A stretch of 64,000 bases of DNA, taken from assembly GCA_022495005.1 (NCBI GenBank), contig JAGYXB010001356.1, positions 1 to 64,000 on the forward strand, written 5' to 3'. Positions 11,062 to 21,900 of the stretch are shown here, piece by piece. The notes under the pieces were generated by a model. The model had not been told where the DNA came from and did not search any database. It saw only the letters and a list, made by a program, of their open reading frames with translations. This DNA comes from Rhyacophila brunnea. Lineage: Eukaryota > Arthropoda > Insecta > Trichoptera > Rhyacophilidae. Made by a program: the position numbers and the translations under genes. How positions within the stretch are numbered: the first letter of the stretch is position 1; each line of letters opens with the position of its first letter.

Positions 11062-11714
11062 TAGGGATTGCAATGCAATACAATCCAATCCCGAGCCAAA
11101 ATCTTGATCCCGGGATTGGCATTTTTTGCAATAATTAGGTAATATAAAATTTATATATATAGAAATAACGTTGATAAGATGGGTAAAAAATAAATTTAGT
11201 ATAATTTATACTATTTAAGACATTTATTTTTAATATTTTGTGCGTTCAATCTTGGAAATACATAGGTTTAATGGAGTAAATAATATTGCAGTATGTATAA
11301 AAATAATAATGTGAAAGTAAAACAGTTTTATTTATTTATGAAAAGATAAGTTTAAAAGTTCAATTAAAATAAAAAAAATAATAATGTAAATAGATTAAAA
11401 AACATGGTGGAATCACTTTGTTAAAAGTACGAAGCATTGTTTTTTCCAATCTTTCTCATTTTTTAAATTTATGTGAAAAAAATAAGTGAATTGGCAACAC
11501 ATGGGTAATAAATCAAACTTGATTCAAACTCAGTTTATTTCTAATGTATTTGTATGTTATTAAAAGAATTTTTTCTGTTATATTTTCATTTTTATTTTAT
11601 TTTCCATGAAAATTGATAAAAAAAACTCAATCCCGAAAGTTTCGGGAATATGTTTACCAATCCCGGGATTCATAGGTATTTAAAATAATTCGGGATCCCG
11701 GAATTGCAATCCCA
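11062..11714. mobile_element. hAT-like MITE with TAGGGATTGCAAT ends
   Basis: Left end TAGGGATTGCAAT and right end ATTGCAATCCCA are inverted, with sub-terminal inverted CCCGGGATTGG-type blocks (near 11108 and 11665, with GGGATCCCGG near 11695). The interior is AT-rich with no coding. No matching target duplication was found, so the copy is old or the ends are slightly misjudged. The same end motif bounds 44321-45346. Confidence 0.6.
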
Positions 11715-11888
11715 ATTAAAGACCATTTAAAATCTTTGGATCGTATAGTACTGAAATAAAATTCATGTCTAAATAAAACACGGTTCTTGTCGGTTTACAA
11801 TTTTTTTTTTTTTTTTTTAATAATAACCATACCCTTGCTTTTTCGTACAAGGTGGTTGGGTGGGTTAGTTGAATTGATGTGGGGCTAA

Positions 11889-12776
11889 TTAGGTGCCTCC
11901 ATTTATATCTTTAATTTTCTTTATGGCCACGATTAAATATTTTGTGTAGTGTTCTTGTGCTGTTCTATTGCTTAGTACTTCGTGAGGCTTTTGGAGGTCA
12001 ATTTCATGATTATGCTGTCTACATCGAGTTCTGAGAGTCCATCGCTCCCTTTCTGGTATAAGGCAGTCGTTGATGATATGCCACACAGTTTGAGATGTGT
12101 TGCCGTCACATGGACAACAGTCGTCATCCCTCAATTTAAATCTTTTTAGATAAGCTCGCACCGCTCCGTGGCCTGTTAGTATCTGTGTGAGTTCGTATGA
12201 TATTTTTAAGTTCCTGGCAAGAGTGATGGCAAAGTTTATGTTTGGAATAAATTTCTGCGTTATTAATCCTGTGGCGGATGTTGTGTATCTGTGGTTCCAT
12301 AGCTCTATTGTGTCTTCGTTTAGTTTTTGTTTTGCGTAACTTAGAGGGAAGTGTGTGTAGGCTAAAGGTATTTTATCTGTTGTAGCTTGTTTAGCGTATT
12401 TATCAGCTTCTTTGTTTCCGGCTATCTCTGTGTGACTTCTTATCCAGAAGAATCTAGGGTTTGTTCCTATCACTCGAAGCTGTGTTGACAGTGTTAAAAT
12501 GTCTCTTACTAGTGGGTGTGTGGATTATGGGTTTTGGAGAGCTACCAGACTGGATTGGCTATCTGAGAATATGTTTACATAGTCGTGTCTGTGGAACTTT
12601 AATCTTTTGAGTGTCCACTCGAGAGATTCTCTGATAGCAAATATTTCTGCTTGGAAAACAGTGCAGTAGTTTTCGAGCTTAAATTTTCGGGGTGCTATTA
12701 ATGTTCCATTTTCGTAGGCTACAAAAGCTGCCCCTACTTTGTTATCGATTAGACTGCCATCTGTGTAGATCTCCAA
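11889..12776 (-). pseudogene. RNase H domain and C-terminus of LINE ORF2
   Basis: Two minus frames form an RNase H-like domain: 12525-12776 has IYTDGS (first catalytic Asp), QAEIFAIRESLE (Glu) and FSDSQSSL (Asp); 11889-12473 continues with WIRSHTEIAGNKEAD (the conserved His/Asp end), and then an R1-style tail with LTGHGAVRAYL and a Cys-rich CCPCD motif. A stop or frame break lies between them (around 12474-12524). It lies downstream of the RT piece at 13276-14331 in the same orientation, so both belong to one decayed element. Confidence 0.85.
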
Positions 12777-12936
12777 TCCTGTGATGTGGTATTTTGTTTT
12801 AGTGTCTTCGTCAACTGTTCCTATGTGTTCTATATTTTCTAGATGTCTGTTACCAGGATGTGGAAGTTGTGTGTAGTGTATTTTGTTTTCGTATGTTCTG
12901 TCTGTAGGTAAGTGTCGGGGAAGTATGTGGCTTGTT

Positions 12937-13266
12937 TTAACTTGGTATATTCCTGTAAGTTCTTGTATTTTTATATCTATTGGCGCTATTCCTGCCAGGG
13001 CTTGTGCTGACGTTAGCGATATTGTGCGATATCCCTTGCAAATTGATTTTTAAAACTTCAGGAGACGCCCCCCAAGTGGCTCTTGCTGTTTTTAAAAAGA
13101 ATTTTCCCATTTGAGCTGCTTTCTTACATATGTAGTCGACGTGTTTTGCCCAATTGATGTGCCTGTCTAGTATTATGCCAAGAATTTTAAAGGAATCGAC
13201 CAACTCTTTCGGTTTTCCTTTCCACTGGATTTCTGGTGTTCGTATTTTCCTTTTGTTGATAAACAT
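12937..13266 (-). pseudogene. LINE ORF2 thumb/connection segment
   Basis: The minus frame begins MFINKRKIRTPEIQWKG and has SFKILGIILDRHINWAKHV, the conserved block after the RT palm (LG(I/V)xLD...W..H). A frame break separates it from the RT at 13276 and another follows before the RNase H, at about 12936, where the frame becomes low-similarity. It shows the element is decayed but in order. Confidence 0.75.
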
Positions 13267-13275
13267 TATATTTGT

Positions 13276-14331
13276 CTAAATATCTGAGAAGGTTAGTTTT
13301 ACGTCTTCACCCCATGAGTTTACTTTTTGAAGCACGCTATTGGTTTTTAATTCCAGTTCGTCGGTGTCTTTTGCTGCTATCAATATTAACACATCGTCAG
13401 CAAAGGCTTGTATGTGTGTATTGTGGGGTAAGAGTATTGTTAATAGACTGTCTAAAGCGATATTCCATAGTGTTGGGCCACAAGTTGAGCCTTGGATGCA
13501 ACCTTGGGTTTGGTCTTGTTTTATTTCTTCGTCTGCATACTTTAGTTTTACTTCCCTATCTTGTAGATAACTGCAAAACAGTTTGTACAAGTTAGGCGGT
13601 GTTGACTTGATTGCAAAGGCGTTTTTTATGTGTGGCCACCATGCGTTATCAAATGCACCTTGAATGTCTAGGGAAATTGCTATGAGTGATTCTTTCAATT
13701 CGAGATGCGTTGAGATTATGTGTACGGCTTTGTTTAGTGCGTGTTCTGTTGATGTTTGAGGGGTAAAGCCAAACTGTTTAGTGCTCAATTTGTTGTTTTT
13801 TGTAAGATGCCAGTGCACTCTCTGAATTGCTAGTGTTTCTAGCACTTTTCCGAAAACGGGAAGGAGGCCGATAGGCCTGTACGATTTTGTGTCCATAGCA
13901 TCTTTCCCAGGCTTAGGAACGGCCTTAATGATTGCTATTTTCCAGGATTTCGGGAAGTGAACGAGTGTCAGACATTTATTGTATAGTAGTAGAATTTCTT
14001 CAGGGAAGTTTTTTGCGAAATTTTGGCAGATATCTAATGTGAGGTTGTCGTGTCCAGGTGCCTTTTTTGGAGTCATATTCTGTAAGGCGGATAGGATCTC
14101 AGTAAGTGTGAATTGGATATCATCCTCTCGGCCCGGAATATGGTTGTCTGATGTGTGTCTGATGTAGTGTTGAATCGGTGTGTCTGTTGTTGGATCATCG
14201 TATGGAAAGAATTTTTCCATTAGGGCTTTTGCAGAGTCTTTTGCGGATGAGTGCTTTACTCCCTCTGTAGTAAGTGTCGATTGAATATTGCTGGCATTAG
14301 TTTTTTTGTTATTTTGTATAGCGAAGACCAT
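13276..14331 (-). pseudogene. Reverse transcriptase domain of an R1/I-group LINE
   Basis: A 351-codon frame has the RT blocks in order: APGHDNLT, KPGKDAMDTKSYRPIGLLP, LDIQGAFDNAWW (first catalytic Asp), GCIQGSTCGPTLWN, and AFADDVLIL (catalytic DD). With the trailing RNase H this fits non-LTR groups such as R1 or I. The frame is continuous over the whole palm, but it is separated by frame breaks from the upstream 14256-14675 part and from the downstream parts, so ORF2 as a whole is dead. No endonuclease is found. The plus-strand open frames across this region are antisense shadows. Confidence 0.9.
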
Positions 14332-14675
14332 GCTGTCATTGGCGTCTGAGATTCATAAAATAATTTAGCGCTTTTAATTTTTGCTTCCTCAATGGCTGTT
14401 TTGTATGCTTCTCTTTTGTCGATATAGTCAGTGAGCTTTTGTGGTCGCATGATGTCACTTGAGTTCTGTAATTTCCGTTTTGATCTGAGAGTTATTCTTT
14501 TCATTTTTGTTAATTCAGCGTTCCACCAGATTGGATTTTTCCTGATATCATGTTGCGTTTTTTGTGGGAGTATTTTATGGCATGCGATAGAGATTGCCGA
14601 GGTGACCGTTTCCACTGCAGTGTCGAGTTCAGGAGTTGTATGTATGTTTTCAAGGAACTGTTTATCTATGTTACA
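14256..14675 (-). pseudogene. LINE ORF2 linker region upstream of RT
   Basis: The minus frame has NPIWWNAELTKMK, the typical linker block after the endonuclease (WWN.EL...), then KLFYESQTPMTAWSSLYKITKK leading to the RT. It overlaps the RT frame by about 75 bases in another phase (frameshift). The first residues toward 14723 are not LINE-like and come from the adjoining foldback. The endonuclease is missing. Confidence 0.75.
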
Positions 14676-14840
14676 ATTTACGGGAAGCCAGTAGCAAACA
14701 AATTTAAAAAATAACAGATACACTGTATTATTTGGTTAGGTTAGATTAAGTTGGGTTAGGTTAGGTTTTTATTTTTGAATTCATGTTTGCCAAAATCAGC
14801 TATAAAAATTGGCGCGGTTCCCGCCTGACTTCCTGTAAAT
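14676..14840. repeat. Foldback MITE with TTAGG-like loop (copy 2)
   Basis: Ends TTTACGGGAAGCCAG (left) and CTGACTTCCTGTAAA (right) are inverted, followed inward by inverted GCAAACA(A)AATTT-type sequence. The left arm lacks about 27 bases that the right arm has. The loop at 14733-14767 is a degenerate TTAGG tract. It abuts the 5' break point of the LINE on the minus strand. Confidence 0.6.
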
Positions 14841-15197
14841 ACTTACAAAATACGTAATAAAACTACCGAAATACATGGGAAATACAGTAGAAAATTTAAT
14901 TATATTAGAAATACAGAACGACGCGTAATTTTTTCTTCTCTGTGCTATAGAAATGACGGTATAGTATAGTATACGGTCATCTCTTTCCGATAAGAAAGCT
15001 CACGGCGAACTGTGCTACGGTGAAATGTTATACATATAATTTACATATAACCCGTACACCCAATATCAGCTGATAGCAGTTACTGAAAAAAGGTATTAAT
15101 TTTTTATGGGAATTTACTAAATTGCTCGCGGCAATTTAATTTTGTATGAAAAACTTCAATCAAAATAACAAATGAATCGGCCACCTTTGGTATAGAT

Positions 15198-15827
15198 CAG
15201 GGTTGGTGAACCTTTTTACGTAGGTACGCGTGCCAAAATTTCCAAATTATTATTTTTAGACTGTCTGACGTGCCTAACGTATTTTCATATGGAAAAATAG
15301 TTACAAGAATTCTATTACGGAAGTTAAAAAAATATTAGTTCTTGTTCTTGAGTTCTAGAGTATTTCTGTATTATTTAGTTTGGTTCTTTACACACAAATT
15401 GTAAAGATAAGGCATTCTCCTATATATATTATATTATTAAGTGGTCTCAAGCATTATAAAATGGTTTTAAAGCGATCAAAATCAAAGGTTTACGGCGCGG
15501 CTTCCCCCGCCGCCTGATGAGGTTAGTGCAATAATATTATGTGACACATAAATCCTAAGGACTGACGTAGCAATTTAAACCAAACGTAATGTCTATTCTT
15601 GAAGAGTACCTGCCTGCTATTTTTTATACAATGCGATTTGTCATTTTTGCGTGAATTTCGTCGTTTTCGTTTGCGCATCGATTGGTAAACATTATTGGTA
15701 AAAATATTATTAAAAATCAAAGAAAATACGCATTGCTATTTCGTCATTATTTTTTAAATTGTTATAAGTATCTTATTTTATTCTCTTCAAAATAAAACAT
15801 TCGCGTGCCATAGGTTCGCCATCGCTG
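15198..15827. mobile_element. hAT-type MITE
   Basis: Ends CAGGGTTGGTGAACC and GGTTCGCCATCGCTG are inverted and followed inward by inverted GCGTGCC blocks. Flanks are GTATAGAT (15190-15197) and GGATAGAT (15828-15835), a 7/8 target duplication of hAT size. The interior has no coding apart from a chance 65-codon frame. Confidence 0.8.
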
Positions 15828-16403
15828 GGATAGATAATAATCGTGTCGTTTAAATTCATCATAAATAATATTTATTTCAATTCTAATAACATAATATGAT
15901 TTAAGAGATTAGCAAAAATAAACTGTCATTTACGTGTGAACAAAGAAATTCCTAATCCTTTCACAAGTTTTACATAGACTGATGTAATCCTGTATTGCAA
16001 GTTAAAGTTATGTTCAGAATATTTTATTTAATGACTCAGGTATTAAATTCGGCTTAAGGTTGAAAGCTATGACTCGCACGGCAATATTACACCAAATGAT
16101 CGTGTTTTATTCACGACTCGAGAGATGCAACTTCATAGTCTTCTTAATGATTCTAGGCGAGAAACTAACACTTGGATATATGCAGGAATTTGCAATTTAG
16201 AGGATGATAATAATTAATTGCATACAGATCAGTGTTACTAAATCATTAAAAGAAAGTGGGATTGCTCCGAAACGTCAATAAGTGTTGCATTAATAAAATA
16301 GCTGAAAACGTGGTGCTATCAATAGTTTCTGCATTTAATTGTACATTTTAAATGTTAATAGTGTAGTGACCAAGACGTGGAATAGAAAATTGTCAGTGTA
16401 GAG
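15828..16403. other. No recognisable feature
   Basis: AT-rich sequence; no domain-bearing frame, RNA gene or repeat edge identified. Confidence 0.45.
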
Positions 16404-16560
16404 CAGTCTTTCTCAAAGTGGGCGATAACACCCCCTTGTGAGCGCTGGAGGTTTTCAGGGGGCCAGTAGAAGGCTCGAAGAAAATAAGGGGGCGTTAAGG
16501 AAATCTAGAGAGGTGACGGCAGACAAAATATTCTATCTATAAAAATCCGACGGAATCTAG
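16404..16560 (+). mobile_element. hAT-type terminal fragment
   Basis: CAGTCTTTCTCAAAGTGGGC followed by a run rich in GGGGGC and GCGCTGGAGGTTTTC is the look of a hAT end. The opposite inverted end was not found; a direct partial copy TCTCAAAGTGGGC occurs near 16953, so the element may reach there in a rearranged form. Confidence 0.45.
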
Positions 16561-17164
16561 GCACGATACCACTTGAGATTCGATTTACTACTCGGATGCT
16601 TGGAGTCCCTTATAAACGGTTAAATTAGAGTCGCTTATGCATGTAGTAATGTGGATGCAGCTTTATATTTCATTTACGTAGTAGTTAAGTTAACTAAATA
16701 AAATTGTCTGTGATTTCGGATATTTTTTTTTATACAAAAATTTTCGGTCGATCGCGGTGATCCCATTCCTATCCAAAATTCTTGAGATGCGATTTTAGGC
16801 TTGAATGCTTGGAGACCGCATGCACTTACTGGTCTCGTTTCTGTTTTTTATTTCACTAATCTGGCATCTCCGGAAGTTGACCAAAATTGTGTTTTGGTTA
16901 AAGTTAAGGTTTTAGTTTAAAAAAATATGGTGAGCACTAGATTTTTTTTAAATCTCAAAGTGGGCAGTGGTCGAAATATGTTTGAAAATCTATGGTGTAG
17001 AGGATACAACAGAATAATAAAACTGTACGATAAAAAACATAGAAAATTATCATATTTTCTAGGTAATTGTAAAAATTTGTTTAGTTTTAGATTTTAAATA
17101 CACTATAAAAGCTGCTTGTTACGTTCTCTTATATACTCGTTACTCCTAAAATTATACCACTGCA
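16561..17164. other. Unassigned, possibly interior of the hAT fragment
   Basis: The stretch contains the direct copy TCTCAAAGTGGGC near 16953 and otherwise AT-rich sequence. No open frame of note. Confidence 0.35.
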
Positions 17165-17611
17165 CGCACACCTCACAAACATCTGTTTTCGAAGCTCAGT
17201 ATACGGTTGCTGTGAGCCTTCCTAAGGTGTCATGATTCGCTACCGTAAAGCAGCACCATCAGAATTCAAGCATCGAATAGGCTGCATTTGGTTTTGACCG
17301 AGTACAATCGTGACTACCGAACGCTCCGCATCGAGTTGAATATTGCTCCATCCATTCCCATTCGGATAGCGAGCTCTCTCTGCAAAATGCCAACTCTCGT
17401 CACGTGTACCCCCAGGTATTTGAAGCTTTCGACGCTATCGATGTTTTACCCGTCGCTAATCAGAGGGAAATCTGGATCAAGACGGGTGCTATTGCATGAA
17501 ACGTTGGTTTTCTTTGTGCTATAAGCGGCAGAGCTACGGGATGCAGATCTGGAATGATGCAAGAAGACTGTCGAGCGATATTTTTGAAGGCGGTGTGCAT
17601 ATGCTCCGACT
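17165..17611 (-). pseudogene. RTE-like LINE fragment (RT C-terminal region)
   Basis: Translated on the minus strand in one mostly open phase, it gives TKKTNVSCNS, ESFKYLGVHVTR, GMDGAIFNSMRSV, SRLYSVKTKCSLFDA and MVLLYGSES, the conserved block downstream of the RT palm in RTE/CR1-like LINEs (KT..M, F.YLG, ...LLYGSE.W). Several stops interrupt it. The TIR element beginning at 17612 cuts it; GGCGGATATAGCCGAGGAAG at 18237-18256 may be the continuation on the far side. Confidence 0.7.
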
Positions 17612-18233
17612 AAAGGCCACTTCGGATTAGTCGAGTAATTTAGTAACTAAACATGTATGAGCAGACAAATTTAGTCGAGAAATTTTGTAACATCATTTAG
17701 TCGAGTCAATCCATTTTGTTCTATTTTTTCGTTCGAGTAACGGCCCCCACCACTTCTCACTAAATACCAAAAAAAAAAAGCCACGAGACAAGTCTGAACA
17801 CGTTATCTTTAGTCAAGTTCATTAGTTGTCATAGAATTTCTTCCTCCAATTCTTCTAATATAGCCATTATAGATGAATTTATTAACTTAATTATTTTTTG
17901 AACGTTCATAATTTGAAAACACTTCGAATCAAGTTCACCACGCAGGTTCGAAGCCAACTGGGTATCATATGTTTATAAAAAAAAATCTATTGGTTATTTC
18001 TCAGAAGTATTTTAAAATTATGTATGTTCAATAAAAAGAATGCTACATTCTTAAATCTTGCGAAATTATTCATTGAATAAATAAAAAAGTAGTTAATTAT
18101 TTATTTTTGCTTTGTTACGTTATGCTCTGTTCATTTTGACACTTCACTCACTTATTTACTGTGTTCGTACACTTTTAAGTTACTAAATCACTCGCCACCG
18201 ACTAAACTACTCGACCAATCCGAACCGGCCTTA
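17612..18233. mobile_element. TIR element interrupting an RTE fragment
   Basis: Left end AAGGCCACTTCGGATTAGTC and right end GACCAATCCGAACCGGCCTT are inverted, continuing inward with inverted GAGTAATTTAGT / ACTAAACTACTC. Length is about 620 bp, with a SINE in its middle (17930-18095). TAA-type flanks are present at both ends but the target duplication cannot be settled by eye. Confidence 0.7.
17930..18095 (+). mobile_element. SINE, family S1
   Basis: The block around CGCAGGTTCGAAGCC is a B-box-like remnant; the tail ATCTATTGGTTATTTCTCAG, AAAATTATGTATGTTCAATAA, CATTCTTAAATCTTGCGAAA and TTATTCATTGAATAAA matches the other S1 copies. It lies inside the 17612-18233 TIR element, so it inserted later. 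Confidence 0.6.
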
Positions 18234-18685
18234 AGAGGCGGATATAGCCGAGGAAGAAGAAGAATTCTATATAATATGGGTCAAATCTAAACGGTTGTTT
18301 CTTTAGGTAAATTTAAAGTGAGGCATTCCGTGTAATATGGCCAATAGTTATAATAATATATGTAAGCAGCTTAAATGCTTGGTAGATATATATTCTGAAA
18401 TTGACATTGGTTAAGCCCTGCGATCAGATAATCCTGAGCAATCCTTTTTGATCGTCTGGGTTGATAGTGAATGGGTATTGGATCTTTGTTATTAGCTACA
18501 TTATATATAGAATCACTGAAAAGTAATGTAAGCTTTTGGCAGAATGAGGTCAATATATTCAAGGAAAGCTAGCAATAAGGGATCGGAATAATGGGATTTA
18601 ATGAATACCTACTGCTTTATATTTTTATCCTCTATTTTTGTTTACCTCTAATATCTTTATACATATTATATTTTATTGTATTATT

Positions 18686-19371
18686 TGAGTTGCCTAGCGT
18701 CATAACTCACATATTCCTTGGGATAATCGCAAAAAACTGCTGTAGCACTGTTTTTTTCTTATAATTAGAATAAATGTATTGAACTCCCTTGAATATTAGT
18801 GAGTGAGTGAGTCAATTTACAATATTATTTTTTTAAATAATATATATATAATATTCCTAAGGCTGCAGACAAACAGCACACTATGGTAAATATAACTCCC
18901 TGATTGGTTCTCCTACGATGGCCGCGCGGCTTAAGCATCGGTCTATAGCGTTGTGGGTCCCAGGTTTGGATCCTGGGTCTAACAAGTACACTTATTGTTT
19001 TTCAATTTATGTTCAAGTCAGAGTATTGAACGAATAGGTTGAGCAACTCGCTGACGTCCATTTCTCGTGAAAACGAAATCTGCTAATACAAACCTGCACT
19101 CTGTGGAGGCCTATATGATCCTATTAGGATCGGACATAGTCAAAAGAAATATTGGTTAGAAACGCTTTGATGACAGAACTCTCATTACTCATTGAAAAAT
19201 GTTAGTTATGACACCAACAGTCAACTTTGTCAACGATTTTCACATGGTTCAAAGTGACTTTTGATAGGAAACTATTTCTTTATATAGATTAATACATATA
19301 GAAACACTTGGTATATTTAACTCAAAAATGATAAAATTGCAAAACTTGAGTTATGACCCTAGGCGACTCAT
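18686..19371. mobile_element. MITE family M1, copy 1 (split by a SINE)
   Basis: Ends TTGAGTTGCCTAGCGTCATA and TATGACCCTAGGCGACTCA are inverted. Both halves match, in reverse-complement orientation, the complete copy at 52285-52730: GATAATCGCAAAAAACT, GTATTGAACT(C/T)CCTTGAATA, GCTGCAGACA, GACACCAACAGT, CAACGATTTTCACATGGTT. Removing 18910-19150 plus one duplication copy restores the collinear order. Confidence 0.85.
18910..19150 (+). mobile_element. tRNA-derived SINE, family S2, with target duplication
   Basis: The head has GATGGCCGCGCGGCTTAAGC (A-box region) and CCCAGGTTTGGATCCTGGG (B-box arm; the other copies read GGTTCGAATCC). The body contains AAGTACACTTATTGTTTTTC, TTGAGCAACTCGCTGACGTC, CAAACCTGCACTCTGTGG and GATCGGACATAGTC. 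It is flanked by a perfect 7-bp duplication ATTGGTT (18903-18909, 19151-19157) and sits inside MITE M1. Other copies: 2628-2752, 58565-58806, 59101-59332, 59447-59542. Confidence 0.85.
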
Positions 19372-19459
19372 TTATGTATATTGTTACCAATATAATAATG
19401 CATTAATTCCTAAATTCCCAAAATTATTTGACCAACACCTCCCCCCTCCCGGAAATCAA

Positions 19460-20045
19460 CATTTTTTAAGGGAGGACATGCTCAGCGTACGTCAAAATGA
19501 AGATTTTATGCTATTTTCAGAGAATAGCCCTGGACATTCCTTAAACGTTGTAGATAATCTATTTATATAATTTTGAAGCCTTATTATCCTTTATATTTAT
19601 TTTAAACATTTGATGACTGCATAAAGTATTTTTATTACATAAAATTGTATTCTTTTAAACCTCTCGCTCTAAAGTTTTAGAATATAGTCATATTTCAGTA
19701 CATGCATGTGCAGTGGTGTTAAGATTTTTTACATTTATTAATTTTTAAATGCATTTATAAAACCATTAGTATTATTTATGTGGACATTATTATAGTGAAA
19801 TATTTACGATTATAAACATTCTACGAATAATGTTTGCTTTATAATAATTATTGACCTGAGAATAATATAAGGTAGTATTTTTTTTGAAATACGCCATTTC
19901 TATTGGCATTTCCCAGCGGCTAAGCTACAACATACGGCCGTAGCCATTAATTGACAAACGATAAATGAAGTAGGGAATAAGATCATGTAACGCGCGTCTT
20001 TGAACATTAAAAAAAACCGTTTTTTTTTTAATCGGTTAGATCAGG
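19460..20045 (+). repeat. Repeat family R, copy 1 (keeps a coding-like 3' end)
   Basis: Matches the reverse complements of 34375-35065 and 58838-59045. The first ~110 bases are an open frame ending in a peptide with DMLSVRQN and PGHSLNVVDNLFI then a stop; the peptide end is kept in all three copies. After it comes an AT-rich 3' region and a segment with GCTACAACATACGGCCGTAG and CGCGCGT. The family is not recognised; it could be the 3' end of an unknown transposon gene. The 80-codon frame at 19328-19570 runs from MITE M1 into this repeat, so its N-terminus is chance. Confidence 0.65.
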
Positions 20046-21522
20046 TTAGGTTTTCAGATGATCGGCTCTATTTTTATCAGCAATATTCCTGAATTACCGT
20101 GATTAGTTATTAAAATAAACAGATTTGTGAACACGATGAAACCATATTCCACTAAATATGATTAAGAGAGTGGAATAAAAAAAATCTCTTCTATAACCCA
20201 GGCCTTTGCAGCCTTCTCATTTTTTCTGTTTCTCATTTTCTCATTTTATTGTGACTGACTTATAATATAATCTATTTTTAAAATTATAGAGATTTTTCTG
20301 TGTTTGTAATTGTGGAATCCAAAACCCATTTCTGTAATTTAATGAGGGATTAATTAACAAACAAAAATGGCAGTGTCTATTTTCGTTAAATGTTGGCAAG
20401 TCATTAAAAACAGCTTATATCTTTCTTAATTTCTGAAAAAAAAGCATTTTTAACCGTTGTTTATATACCTGCCAATAATATATAAATTTTTATAATACGT
20501 TTTTTAGAATATCTAGAAAAGAGATTTTTTTCGGCTTTTCAAAAATGGAAACTGCCGTTTTTATCCAAGAGACTTCAAATTTTTTTATGTTTATCGTCAA
20601 TTGGTTCCAAGGGTACTTTGGGAAACACTTCCGGATTGCTATTTACAGCAGTGGCGAAGGGTGACTTTTGGAAAGAGGTAGGCTGTGGAGATCTGATAAA
20701 AAGAGCACACTTGTCAGGTATACTTACGAGAATAATACGATATTTACTACTAATGAATAGGTACACACTAGTAATTGACAACGACACACTAATTCAATGA
20801 AACTTCAAAAACTCATTGACGACATAAAAATGAGTGATGTGTTTAAATTACGTATTTTTCAAAATATGACGTATACCCATCAAAAATCATTAGATAAAAT
20901 TTATTTTTATTTATAAAAACAATCTATACGTACTGATTTATTAATATTCGATTAAACGCCGTTGAAATAATTTTTTAATTATCTAATTAAAAATGATTTT
21001 GGACAAAACGCAGTCGTGACAACATTATTATGCGCGAATGTTTTAGGCTCTGCGATAGGAGCTGACTTTATTTCGTACAAATCAGCAAACTTGCTGCGGT
21101 TACGAGACGTAAAGTCCATACGAAAAAAATTCAGAATTATTTCACACATAATCGTAGATTTATTTACGTCGAGACGTCGCGGCGTTTATTATTTATTTAC
21201 GGCGCGCTGTGGTATATTTTTTAATATCTTTGCAGTTGTTTTGTAAACTGTGTAATACTATAATACATTCCTATATATACGACATCTCTCGTTGGAAAAA
21301 TAAATTATTTTTATGTAACATAAAATAATGAAGTGATTGAGTATATAAATATGTCAATATGCAATTAAAAAATATTTTTATTAAGAAGGTAGGCTTTAAA
21401 TAATCACGTAGTATGGAGTCTTTGCCACTGATTTACAGTGTTTATGATAAGTATTTATTAATATGCCAGTTATTTAATTTAGTTTGCTAGTTTTTATTAC
21501 ATTTTTTACTTCTAATATGTAC
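20046..21522. other. Mostly unassigned; hAT-like end at 20649
   Basis: CAGTGGCGAAGGGTGAC at 20649 followed by GAGGTAGGCTGTGGAGATC resembles the terminal repeat of the elements at 53556 and 60327; the partner end was not found. Other open frames (20575-20787 minus, 21016-21246 plus) have no recognisable domain. Confidence 0.4.
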
Positions 21523-21900
21523 TGTGACACCCCCGTATGGTCCCCATTTGGGGATGTCTTTGTGTATCTGAAGAGGCCCGAATCCGTATCGAAGCCAACA
21601 AATAATAACGGCTGATTGCAAAAATAATTAAATAATAATAACAGAGCCGAGCCGGCAATGCCGTAGAGTAGATTATAAGCGTTGGAGATTTGCAACGTCG
21701 CTTTTTTTTCGACGACGGCTTTCGTTGACACAAGATGGCGCGCAGATCGCTACAAACAGCTAAATCGCCAACACGCCGATTTCGTCCTCCGCAAAATTAA
21801 ATTATAAAAAAATGTAACGATTATAATATTAACGTTAAATAAACTCGCCGTTTCTGATCACAATTATTTCGGTGTCTTAATTATCTACCTCCAAATCCTA
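21523..21900 (+). other. LTR-like block (weak)
   Basis: Starts TGTGACACCCCCGTATGG, contains a GC-richer middle (GAGCCGAGCCGGCAATGCCG, GATGGCGCGCAG), an AATAAA at about 21837 and a CT-rich end before 21900. This is how a solo LTR would look, but no second copy, target duplication or primer-binding site was found. The minus-strand frames here look accidental. Confidence 0.25.

Noticed and set aside
13272..14694. Plus-strand open frames of 62-107 codons
   Set aside because: They are antisense to a clear reverse transcriptase and linker region on the minus strand.
21474..21733. Minus-strand 73- and 85-codon overlapping frames
   Set aside because: Two phases are open over the same low-complexity block, which looks more like LTR or regulatory sequence than coding; no domain seen.
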